Below, one piece after another: positions 8,513-16,919 of a DNA stretch of 38,994 bases. The stretch spans positions 1 to 38,994 of the forward strand of contig JAUXYG010000182.1 in the NCBI GenBank assembly GCA_030694525.1, read 5' to 3'. Source of the stretch: Legionella sp. (lineage in GTDB: Bacteria > Pseudomonadota > Gammaproteobacteria > Legionellales > Legionellaceae). The notes under the pieces are model-generated. The model had not been told where the DNA came from and searched no databases. It was given only the letters and a program-made list of their open reading frames with translations. The position numbers and the translations under genes were made by a program. Positions within the stretch are counted from its first letter, which is position 1; the number at the start of each line of letters is the position of its first letter.

Positions 8513-10198
8513 TTAAAGATAGCACCCTACTCCATCATATCCAATGATCTCACATTTTTTATAGCCGGTATCAACCAATTGATAGATTACCGAACCATAA
8601 TGAGCATTGATTTTTCCTTCTTTATTTTGAGCGATATGAGGATTTTCATTCACTGAATCATCAGCACAGCCACTTGAAATCTGCTGCCAAAACGCTCCAG
8701 AAAAAGAAATTGGTTTATTCTCAGCCGGTAATATACCCGCACTGCAGACTTTATTTTTTAATAAAGCTAAAGGTGGAGCTGAGAATAATACATCATAATC
8801 ATTCTGTACTGCTTTAATAGCATTTTCTGCATTTAAAATACCATGGCCACAGGGTTTTTTTCCAACACAGGATTTATTACTGTCATTACTTTTACCAAAA
8901 TCATGAGTGGTTACATAGAGTATTTGCTCTACTTGTTCCGCTTTCAAATCTTTAGAACTTGCTGCGAAAATAAGTCCAGCCACTCCGGCAACGTGTGGGG
9001 ATGCCATGCTGGTACCCTGATAGAAATCATATCCTGAACCATTATAACCCCCACCAGGGTTTACAGTGGATAAAATAGCTCCTGCTGTACCATAACGTTT
9101 ATCGCCCCCTGGAGCTGCAAGGGTGATGCCTGGTCCATAATTGGAAAAATAAGATCTTAATCCTTCCGGTCCAGTGGATGCGACTTTGATGGTGCCATTA
9201 CACACAGCAGGGGCATTATAATGCTCCCACACATTATCATTGCCCGCGGCTACCGCAAGTACCGCCCCTTTTTTGCGAGCATAAAACACTGCTTCCTGCA
9301 AAGCCTCATCGCAATAATCAATTTCTTTTCCTGGTTCTAAATCCACACCAAAACTCATATTTAACACTTTCGCAGGATGAATATTGACAGGTACTCCGGG
9401 AACATCTCCACCAACAGACCAATAAATACCATTAACTACGGCACTTTCATAAAACATACCGTTCTTTGCAGGAATTTTAACAGTTAATATTTTTAAATCC
9501 TCACCCACCCCGCTCATCACGGAGCCATATCCTGCAATAGTGCCGGCCACATGAGTGCCATGATAAGATTTGGTTTCATCACTTAAATTATTATTATTTC
9601 CACCAAAATTCCATCCCCATACTTTACCCTCTGCATCTTTAACCAAATTAGGTACAATGCTCTCGTTCAAGGCGATTCCGGTATCCAGAACTGCAACAAC
9701 AATGGGATTTTTCGCTTTGCCGGTAGTGTAAGCCCAGGCTCCATCTCTTAAACCCGCCTTTGATTCAAGCATAATGCCAGCTGGTGGTGAAAATTCATCC
9801 CATTGACTCTCATGTGATAACAAGTTACTTAGCTCGTTATTGATTTCAGGATCTGGGACCGGTTTAAAATAACCCACACGATCTTTAACCGCATAAAGGA
9901 CATTAGGATCCTTACGAAGAGCATCAAGAACGGATTCTGTTTCCTCTTCTTTGGTCATTTTAGTTAAAACCGGGTTAGAAGCATTCAGAATTAATGAGTA
10001 AGCGCCATTAGCCATAGGGACTAATGTTTTAACGGGCAATCTGGTGTGAGAAATGACATCTGATTTTATAAATGTTGCCGTTAGAGATTGATGTTTGTAT
10101 TTGATAATCAGCCTGATTTCAGGTGTATCTGATGCGGCATAAAGCACGTTGGTTAACGATATCAGTCCTAGTCCGATAATACTTGATTTTAAACCCAT
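8513..10198 (-). CDS. Secreted S8 (subtilisin-like) serine protease
   Basis: The 561-residue preproprotein starts with a signal peptide (about 1-22, ending LYAAS). A propeptide-like region (about 25-145) follows, then the peptidase S8 domain. The catalytic triad is intact: Asp172 in VAVLDTGIA, His213 in YHGTHVAGT and Ser397 in GTSMASPHVAG. The oxyanion Asn320 lies in AVAAGND. The C-terminal tail of about 110 residues has several cysteines and ends in CYL, suggesting disulfides in a secreted enzyme. GGAG lies eight bases before the ATG. Type II secretion is a plausible route but is inferred. It is monocistronic. The symporter and export operon lie upstream but are separately transcribed. Confidence 0.93.
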   Translation of the reverse strand: MGLKSSIIGLGLISLTNVLYAASDTPEIRLIIKYKHQSLTATFIKSDVISHTRLPVKTLVPMANGAYSLILNASNPVLTKMTKEEETESVLDALRKDPNVLYAVKDRVGYFKPVPDPEINNELSNLLSHESQWDEFSPPAGIMLESKAGLRDGAWAYTTGKAKNPIVVAVLDTGIALNESIVPNLVKDAEGKVWGWNFGGNNNNLSDETKSYHGTHVAGTIAGYGSVMSGVGEDLKILTVKIPAKNGMFYESAVVNGIYWSVGGDVPGVPVNIHPAKVLNMSFGVDLEPGKEIDYCDEALQEAVFYARKKGAVLAVAAGNDNVWEHYNAPAVCNGTIKVASTGPEGLRSYFSNYGPGITLAAPGGDKRYGTAGAILSTVNPGGGYNGSGYDFYQGTSMASPHVAGVAGLIFAASSKDLKAEQVEQILYVTTHDFGKSNDSNKSCVGKKPCGHGILNAENAIKAVQNDYDVLFSAPPLALLKNKVCSAGILPAENKPISFSGAFWQQISSGCADDSVNENPHIAQNKEGKINAHYGSVIYQLVDTGYKKCEIIGYDGVGCYL

Positions 10199-10557
10199 TC
10201 TTCAATCTCCGTATTGATTAAAATTCGGCTCTCAGTATGCAGGAGAACAGATACCAACACAATAATTAGTCGCCTCATTTAAATCACCCTTTTTACAAAA
10301 AAATCGCTACCCTAGAAGAGATCTGCCAATCTACGTGCAGGGTCAAATTATTAGGAGATTCCTTCCTATGGGACATTCCTGTTTCATGACTTAAAAGGGA
10401 TATAACTCGACTTTACATCACTCAGCGTTTTTGCTCCCTTGGCTATTACCTTGAAAAGTTAATGTACACTAATTGTAAATTAATTTAGTTGTCTTCACCA
10501 CGCGCTGAGGTATCCCTTCATAATTTTTAATGTAGAATAATGTTGTAAATTAGTTAA

Positions 10558-10646
10558 TTGTCTTCCCCACGCAGGTGGGGATCTATCCAATAAAATGGCA
10601 TTTTGCTAAATATTTGAATGGTTCCCCACCTGCGTGGGGATGACAA
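10558..10646. repeat. 89-base MITE-like inverted-repeat element
   Basis: The ends TTGTCTTCCCCACGCAGG... and ...CCTGCGTGGGGATGACAA are inverted copies of each other over about 25 bases with two mismatches. Each arm is itself a small palindrome (CCCCAC/GTGGGG). The core contains ATTTTGCTAAATATTTG. There is no coding capacity. Confidence 0.8.
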
Positions 10647-10690
10647 ATGAAACATTTCGGGTGTTAAAAGGACATTAAATTTTAAGGGGA

Positions 10691-10779
10691 TACTCAAGCC
10701 CGCGCAAGCGATGATCCGCCCAATAAAGTAGCATTTTGCTAAATATTTGGATTTTTCCCCGCCTGGACAAAGATGACAA
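10691..10779. repeat. Degenerate second copy of the inverted-repeat element
   Basis: The core at 10720-10749 matches 10587-10616 at 28 of 30 positions. The right end (TTCCCCGCC...GATGACAA) is recognisable, but its palindrome is decayed, and the left arm is strongly diverged. Confidence 0.7.
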
Positions 10780-10888
10780 GAGAACAGACTTAAATTTTCA
10801 ATCATAAGATAGTTCACTATGAGATGACTTTTTATAAAAAATCTGTTATCAAGACTTCTGATTAACGAGAATTTTAAAGGCAAAATCG

Positions 10889-12136
10889 GTGACGACTGCT
10901 CGCTATAACACCATAAAATCATACATTTTTCCCTGCATTTTAATTGCCTCAATTATCCTGGGTGGACTGGTCGGTATTTTCTTTAAATCGTCAACCTATT
11001 ATCTAAAACCGCTTGGGGATATTTTTTTAAATCTGATTTTTACAGCGATCGTACCATTAATTTTTTTTAGCGTTTCCTCAGCAATAGCACGCACGGGTAA
11101 TCGTGATAAATTAGGCAAGATTTTTTTCTACATGACAATTGTCTTTATTTTTACTGGATTGGTTGCGGCAATATACGGTTTGTTTGTCGTCTCGCTTTTC
11201 CCTCCCGCGCAGGGAGTATCATTACAATTTACCATGCCACAAAAGCTACCTGATATCACTTTTTCGAATCAGATAGTTACGATATTTACTGTAACTGATT
11301 TTACCCGTTTATTCTCTCACGAACACATTCTTGCGTTAATTCTCTTTTCCATTCTAGTTGGGTTGGCTGTATCCAGTTCCAAAGAAAAAGGAGCTTTATT
11401 TTCATCCTTTTTAAAGAGTGGAGAGGAAATCTTTATGCGCGTTTTTGGTTTAATCATGTTTTATGCGCCAATTGGTTTTTTTGCTTATTTTGCAGTTTTG
11501 GTCAGCGAGCTAGGACCTAATCTGATGGAAAGTTATTTACGGATAGCATTTCTCTATTATGTTTCCGCCCTCCTCTATTTTATTATTGCTTTTAGCGCCT
11601 ACGCCTACCTCGCAGCGAAATGGCAGGGTATTAAATTATTCTGGGGGCACGTTTTTCTTCCCTTGATTACGTCACTTGCAACCTGCAGTAGTGCTGCAAG
11701 TATACCTGCCAATCTGGTTGCTACGAGAAAAATGGGTGTACCTGTAGCACTATGTGAAACAATAATTCCTTTAGGCTCGATTATTCATAAAGATGGCTCC
11801 GTAATTGGAGGGGTTTTTAAAATTGCGTTCCTGTTTGGTATTTTTCATCTCGACTTTTCACAACCAATGGTCTTACTCATGGCCTTAGGAATATCGTTAC
11901 TGGTGGGTACGGTCATGGGTGCCATACCCAGTGGTGGCATGTTGGGGGAACTTTTAATTATTACTGCTTATGGCTTTCCTCCCTCTGTACTTATTGCTAT
12001 TGCTGCAATCAGTATCATTATCGATCCCTTGGCAACTATGATTAATGTCACCGGTAACAGTGTCAGCAGTATGATGATTTCCAGGCTGGTTGTCGGGAAA
12101 AGATGGTGGGTTCAAAAAAATGAAGCCATCGCTTAG
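10889..12136 (+). CDS. SDF (DAACS) family dicarboxylate/amino acid symporter, motif-altered
   Basis: The 415-residue polytopic membrane protein has the fold signatures of the glutamate/dicarboxylate symporter family. It has the first re-entrant loop TCSSAASIPANL near residue 264, TM7 PLGSIIHKDGS at 294-304, a second loop AIPSGGMLGE, and TM8 DPLATMINVTGN at 379-390. Compared with the well-known archaeal GltPh, the TM7 NMDGT motif reads HKDGS, the substrate-carboxylate Arg of TM8 is Ala382, and the sodium-ligand Asp is Asn390. Acidic amino acid specificity and the usual sodium sites are therefore doubtful. The start is a GTG with AAAGG upstream; no better ATG is visible. It is convergent with the export operon, with three bases between stops. 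Confidence 0.88.
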   Translation: MTTARYNTIKSYIFPCILIASIILGGLVGIFFKSSTYYLKPLGDIFLNLIFTAIVPLIFFSVSSAIARTGNRDKLGKIFFYMTIVFIFTGLVAAIYGLFVVSLFPPAQGVSLQFTMPQKLPDITFSNQIVTIFTVTDFTRLFSHEHILALILFSILVGLAVSSSKEKGALFSSFLKSGEEIFMRVFGLIMFYAPIGFFAYFAVLVSELGPNLMESYLRIAFLYYVSALLYFIIAFSAYAYLAAKWQGIKLFWGHVFLPLITSLATCSSAASIPANLVATRKMGVPVALCETIIPLGSIIHKDGSVIGGVFKIAFLFGIFHLDFSQPMVLLMALGISLLVGTVMGAIPSGGMLGELLIITAYGFPPSVLIAIAAISIIIDPLATMINVTGNSVSSMMISRLVVGKRWWVQKNEAIA

Positions 12137-12139
12137 CCA

Positions 12140-14755
12140 TTATTCAAACAATTGTCGGGTCGCCATTGTTTGAAATAATCCTTCTTCTTCCATCAGTTGC
12201 GAATAGGTTCCTGATTGAACGATTTTTCCTTGTTGCATGACTAAAATCAGATCTGCTTTTTCAATAGTAGAGAGTCGATGAGCAATCACAACGCGCGTCG
12301 CGTTTAACTGTTCGAGACTTTGAATCACTATGGATTGGGTCATGTTATCCAGGGAGCTTGTCGCCTCATCAAAAAATAGTATTTTGGGCTTTTTAGCCAA
12401 GGCTCTGGCAATCAACACCCGTTGGCGTTGCCCGCCTGATAATGATCCCCCTTTTTCTGATACAATGGTGTGCATTCCCATAGGCATTTTACGGATGTCT
12501 TCGGCTAATCCCGCTTGTTCCGCTGCTTCCCAGGCCTCTTCCTGAGTTAAAAATGATGAGCCAGTTATATTTTCAAACAGAGTACCAGACATTAAAAAAC
12601 TGCTTTGCAACACAACCCCACACTGCTCTCTTACTCGTTGAACATTGAGCTGCTTCATATCATGATCGTCAAAAAAAATATTTCCCTGATCGGCTTGCTC
12701 AAATCCCAACAGCAGTCGAAGTAATGTCGACTTACCTGAGCCTGATGCTCCAGTAATTGCGACATATTGACCCGGCTCTATGACAAAAGAGACTTCTTGA
12801 ATAACGGGCTGTTCTTTAGATAAATAAGAGAACCTTAATTGCTCAACCTCAATTTTTCCCTTTAAATTTCCCGGATCTTTTTTCCCAGTATGTACCTCTG
12901 GTAAACTTTCTATAATGGGTGTGGTTCTTTTCATTAAGGGAATACTATTAATCACGGTACTTACGGAGTTGGTCAAGCCCAACATTCCCGCTGTAAATTG
13001 TCCAAGAGCAGCATTAAATGCCAGAAAAACGCCCAACCCCATTTGATCATCGCGATTCACAAACTGAGCAAATATAATAACGGTTAGGATAGGCAAACTC
13101 AGCGCATTAAGACTAGATAAAAGAGAATTGTACCAATTCGCTTTATAGCTTTCTTTTTTTATTTGACTGTTTTTTAGCGCCCATAATGAAAAAGCAGTTT
13201 TTTCGCGACCAGAGGTCTGAATTTTTCCTACACCTCCGATTAATTGCAACATAAGGCCAGAGAGCTCACCGCTTAGTGAAACGATTATCTGATATAAAGA
13301 GAACTGTTTGATACTGATGATAAGAGTATAAACAGAAATGATAAACACCATCATCGTTGCAGTTAACGCTAAGGCAACATCATAATAAAACAACAAGCCA
13401 AAGCTGAAAATGGAAAAAATGCCACTGAGCAAGGAGTTGATTACCACCCCCGCCATAATGTTGCGAACACTGCTAGCAGCCATAGCCCTTTGAACCAAAT
13501 CGCCTGTACTAAATTTGCGAAAAAAACTTACTGGTAGACGAATTAATCTGTCCCAAATACCCACCTCAAGATTAAGATTTAACCGACTTCCAATTCGCAA
13601 AATAGTTATTGAGCGAACCAGTTCAAATAAACTTGCAGTAAAAGCTGCTATCAATAAGGCAGCAGAGACTTGTTTTAATTGAGATACATTACCAGAAGGT
13701 ACAATTTGATCAAACACTATTCCAGTAAACCAGGGTGTTACCAAACTTAAAATTGCGGCAAGAGATCCCACCACAACTAAACGTAATAAATCCCGTTGAC
13801 ACCCTCGAAATGCGAACGTTAGCAAATCTCTTATTTTTAATTTCTTCTGGGGTAAAGGGCAGTAAAGTTGTAACGCGTCAGGATAAAACAGTGCTGCATT
13901 TTCATGAGTCAAAGTCACTTCACTCTCATCCTCTGGATCAAATAACACAAATCCACGAGTTACTTTTGGTAGAGCCAGACAAAACCTCTCCCCCTCTTTT
14001 TTGCGCAGCAAAATGGGATTCACAGCGCCACGCCACCAGTTACCTTTTAACTCAATTTCGCGTACTTGCATGCCCGTGTATTGAACAATATCCTGAGGGG
14101 ACTCAATTGAAGCAGGAGCGACAGGTAAACCATAATAATGTGCTGCTAACGCGACACAAGACGATAGGGAATTTAGGCTATCCGAGGGAACATTGGGAGC
14201 CTCGTCCTGCAAAGCTCCCAACATATTTATATAGGCACGTTTGAGTAAATTATTTTCGTTCGCTTTTCTTAACCCAATATTATGGATTTCTCTTTCCTGT
14301 GCTAAAGAAATGCTTTGTAACACTAGCGGTAGGATGGTGGTGAAGAAATCCAGGATATAGCCCCTTAACTGCTCTGGATTAGCCAATTCATTAGGAACTA
14401 TGGTCTCCAAATAAGAAATTTTAAATGGCTCCAGATGGGAGGTAAAATGCGTTTTCCATTTTTTTAGTGCAGTATTGTACTGGTATTGGGTTAACTGATG
14501 CCAGTCACGATCAATAAGTGTCGCATTGGAAGAGCAGGAGGCAATCAGTTCTACGTCTTGAATGTCAGTTGCACCAGCTAATCCTAATAACAGTTCGCCT
14601 GTTTGCCATTCGCCTATAAGATACCTTCGTCCTGCCTGTTTGCCATTAGTGCGCACTAAAAAAACATCTACCGAACCCGTACTAATTTGATAGTGATGAT
14701 CTATGGCAAGCAAATTAAATTCACGAGCTGGGAGGTCTTGAGTTATATCATCCAT
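12140..14755 (-). CDS. NHLP/NHLM-type export ABC transporter, second subunit (no active peptidase)
   Basis: This 871-residue permease-ATPase is probably the partner of the upstream peptidase-containing transporter. Residues 1-110 resemble a cyclic-nucleotide-binding-like beta fold (VDVFLVRTNGKQ, then IGEWQTGELLLG). Residues about 195-300 look like a degenerate C39 peptidase: Cys200 sits in SSCVALAAHYYG and there is a FDPEDE strand, but the catalytic His is missing. A six-helix membrane domain follows (about 320-600), then the ATPase domain: Walker A GASGSGKST near 670, LSGGQRQR, FFDEATSSLD and IAHRLST. Both nucleotide-binding motifs look intact. It starts two bases after the previous stop, so it is translationally coupled. 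This architecture matches the ABC2 component of NHLM-type bacteriocin export systems. Confidence 0.88.
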   Translation of the reverse strand: MDDITQDLPAREFNLLAIDHHYQISTGSVDVFLVRTNGKQAGRRYLIGEWQTGELLLGLAGATDIQDVELIASCSSNATLIDRDWHQLTQYQYNTALKKWKTHFTSHLEPFKISYLETIVPNELANPEQLRGYILDFFTTILPLVLQSISLAQEREIHNIGLRKANENNLLKRAYINMLGALQDEAPNVPSDSLNSLSSCVALAAHYYGLPVAPASIESPQDIVQYTGMQVREIELKGNWWRGAVNPILLRKKEGERFCLALPKVTRGFVLFDPEDESEVTLTHENAALFYPDALQLYCPLPQKKLKIRDLLTFAFRGCQRDLLRLVVVGSLAAILSLVTPWFTGIVFDQIVPSGNVSQLKQVSAALLIAAFTASLFELVRSITILRIGSRLNLNLEVGIWDRLIRLPVSFFRKFSTGDLVQRAMAASSVRNIMAGVVINSLLSGIFSIFSFGLLFYYDVALALTATMMVFIISVYTLIISIKQFSLYQIIVSLSGELSGLMLQLIGGVGKIQTSGREKTAFSLWALKNSQIKKESYKANWYNSLLSSLNALSLPILTVIIFAQFVNRDDQMGLGVFLAFNAALGQFTAGMLGLTNSVSTVINSIPLMKRTTPIIESLPEVHTGKKDPGNLKGKIEVEQLRFSYLSKEQPVIQEVSFVIEPGQYVAITGASGSGKSTLLRLLLGFEQADQGNIFFDDHDMKQLNVQRVREQCGVVLQSSFLMSGTLFENITGSSFLTQEEAWEAAEQAGLAEDIRKMPMGMHTIVSEKGGSLSGGQRQRVLIARALAKKPKILFFDEATSSLDNMTQSIVIQSLEQLNATRVVIAHRLSTIEKADLILVMQQGKIVQSGTYSQLMEEEGLFQTMATRQLFE

Positions 14756-14757
14756 CG

Positions 14758-16914
14758 CTAGGCCTCACTTGAGAGTAATTCATAATAAGCCCCATGCAGT
14801 TCAATCAATTCCTGATGCGTTCCTCGCTCAACAACTTGCCCCCGATCAAGCACAATAATTTCATCTGCATCACGAATGGTACTTAAGCGATGGGAGATGA
14901 TGAGCATGGTACATCCCAGCTGTCGCAAATGATCATCAATAATAAGTTCCATTTGAGAATCAAGGGCAGATGTCGCTTCATCTAAAATCAGAATGCTGGG
15001 TTTTCGTAAAATCGCACGAGCAATCTCCAACCGTTGCCGCTGGCCACCACTAAAATTAGCCCCTCCTTCTTCCAGAATGCTTTCATACCCATTCTCACGC
15101 TCTCCGGCAATCACATCGTGCATCAAAACCGCTTTGGCAGCATGAAGTATCTCATCATCAGGGATTGTGTTATCCCAAAGGGTTAAATTATCCTTAATCG
15201 ATCCATTAAATAAATTAATATCCTGATCCACACTTGCTATTGAATTAACCAGCTGTTCATTAGGAATGTCTTTTAAATTCACTCCATCAATAATTATTCG
15301 TCCCGACCAGGGTTGGTAGTAACTTTGTAATAATTTCCCTATGGTTGATTTACCGCTACCTGAACCTCCAACCAGAGCAACTCTTCGACCCGGTTTAATT
15401 TCCAGAGAAAAGTCCACTAAGAGTGGTTCTGCTAAGGGGCTGTATCCAAAGGTTACGTTTTCAAAAATAATATGACCTATGAGTTTATAATTCTCGTCCT
15501 GCTCAGGTTCTTCTTTTTTCTGATATCGTTCCGCCAGACGATGCGCCGTAATATCTTCAATAGTAAACAAATCTGCTGATATTTCCTGCACTTTACCTGC
15601 CAACACCACTAACATGTTAATTGGCTCGCTAAAATTATGATAAAGAAGCTGAAAGGCGATAACCGTACCAATCGATAGCGCTCCATTTATAACCAGCCAG
15701 GCCCCGAAACATAAAATAGCCGTATTAGTAATTAGATCTAATGCTTTAGGGAAAACCGACACACAATCGCGAGTCCATCCTATTTGTTGCTCTGCGGCGA
15801 GATAATTAGCGTGCATGCCACTAAATTTACGAAAAAAATCTCCTTCAGAACCTGATGCTTTATACGTTTCAATCATTTGTAAACCACTGACAGCAGTGCT
15901 CATTAAATTATTTCTGGCTTTCGTTTCGCGTAAACTTTCCGTTGAACGACGTTTGGAAATAAAAATCAAAAGGAACACATTAATTAAAGTCGATAGTAAA
16001 ACCAAAAGCGTAAGAGGCACACTTAACAATAATAAAATAAAAAGATAAATAATGGCGAGTAATAAATTCACCACATTAGTTCCAAACTGTTGAGATACCA
16101 GATTGGCTATTGAATCACTCGATTGCAGACGATTAAGAATATCGCCAAGATAGCGTTGATTGAAAAAGGACATAGGCAAACGCAGCAGATGCCAAAAAAA
16201 TTGCGCACCATTTACCAAAGCGATCTTTACTTCTAACCTACTTAAAGCAATGCTTTGAAACCAGGTTAATATTCCGCTAAAACATGCCGCGACAATTAAA
16301 CCAACCAGTACCGGTCTTTGCCAATTATCTAATTGCTGCACCAGAATTTCATCAATAAAAATTTTAGTAAGTCCAGGAATAGCAATCCCGGGTATCGCCA
16401 GTGCGAGAGTAGATAATATAATAAAGAAAACGGCCTGCTTTGACTGACTGAGACGTCGAACCAAGCTGGGAATTATTCGCGGCTTATGGCCTGCTTTGAT
16501 GAAATCTGGGCCAGGTTTTAACTCAAGTATGATTCCGGTAAATCCTTCATCAAACTCCTGCCATGTTAGAGTGCGCGCTCCATAAGCCGGGTCATTAATG
16601 AATACATTTTTTTTGGAAACTCCATCCAACACAACGAAGTGATTAAATTCCCAGTGAATTATAGCAGGGAACTGATAATCCATAATTTCTTCAGGTTCTA
16701 TACTATAAGCTGTCACGATCATGCCATGTTTTTCAGCCGCTTTAAATATGTTATCAGCGCGACTGCCATCTCTTGAAACGCCACAATCAGTACGTAGTAT
16801 ATCCTGAGGTACCCAACGCCCGTAGTAGGCCAGAACAATACCTAATGCAACTGCACCACATTCGACAGCCTCCATTTGTAAAATGATTGGAGTTCTTTGA
16901 ATTCGATTAAACAT
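14758..16914 (-). CDS. NHLP/NHLM-type peptidase-containing ABC transporter (C39 leader peptidase)
   Basis: This 718-residue inner-membrane exporter cleaves a double-glycine-type leader and exports the peptide. The C39 domain (1-125) has an intact triad: Cys19 in MEAVECGAVALG, His92 in EFNHFVVLDG and Asp108 in INDPAYG, with Gln13 as the likely oxyanion residue. The membrane domain spans about 155-440. The ATPase domain has Walker A GGSGSGKST near 515, FSGGQRQR, LILDEATSALD and ISHRLST. It lies five bases after the HlyD-like gene and two before the second ABC gene. The pair of ABC genes plus HlyD-like gene indicates an NHLM-type rather than a colicin V-type exporter. The substrate is unknown and none is encoded nearby. 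Confidence 0.92.
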   Translation of the reverse strand: MFNRIQRTPIILQMEAVECGAVALGIVLAYYGRWVPQDILRTDCGVSRDGSRADNIFKAAEKHGMIVTAYSIEPEEIMDYQFPAIIHWEFNHFVVLDGVSKKNVFINDPAYGARTLTWQEFDEGFTGIILELKPGPDFIKAGHKPRIIPSLVRRLSQSKQAVFFIILSTLALAIPGIAIPGLTKIFIDEILVQQLDNWQRPVLVGLIVAACFSGILTWFQSIALSRLEVKIALVNGAQFFWHLLRLPMSFFNQRYLGDILNRLQSSDSIANLVSQQFGTNVVNLLLAIIYLFILLLLSVPLTLLVLLSTLINVFLLIFISKRRSTESLRETKARNNLMSTAVSGLQMIETYKASGSEGDFFRKFSGMHANYLAAEQQIGWTRDCVSVFPKALDLITNTAILCFGAWLVINGALSIGTVIAFQLLYHNFSEPINMLVVLAGKVQEISADLFTIEDITAHRLAERYQKKEEPEQDENYKLIGHIIFENVTFGYSPLAEPLLVDFSLEIKPGRRVALVGGSGSGKSTIGKLLQSYYQPWSGRIIIDGVNLKDIPNEQLVNSIASVDQDINLFNGSIKDNLTLWDNTIPDDEILHAAKAVLMHDVIAGERENGYESILEEGGANFSGGQRQRLEIARAILRKPSILILDEATSALDSQMELIIDDHLRQLGCTMLIISHRLSTIRDADEIIVLDRGQVVERGTHQELIELHGAYYELLSSEA

Positions 16915-16919
16915 AGAAG

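Larger units (their letters stand above)
10199..10888. other. 690-base gap with palindromic elements
   Basis: This divergent gap between the protease and the symporter gene must contain both promoters. It holds the inverted-repeat element at 10558-10646, a decayed second copy at 10691-10779 and a half-unit near 10487-10513. A tiny frame at 10365 (MGHSCFMT) follows AGGAG, but it is too short to support. No protein-coding gene is supported. Confidence 0.75.

Noticed and set aside
10365..10391. Eight-codon frame MGHSCFMT after AGGAG
   Set aside because: Too short to support as a gene, with no downstream gene on that strand close enough for a leader peptide.
10563..10646. Two CCCCAC...GTGGGG hairpins 59 bases apart resembling type I-E CRISPR repeats
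   Set aside because: The two are inverted with respect to each other, there are only two clear copies, the interval between them is itself repeated at 10720-10749, and no cas gene is present. A MITE-like element explains all of this better.
10554..10952. 132-codon minus-strand frame across the inverted-repeat element
   Set aside because: It overlaps the start of the symporter gene and is composed of repeat sequence; no family resemblance.
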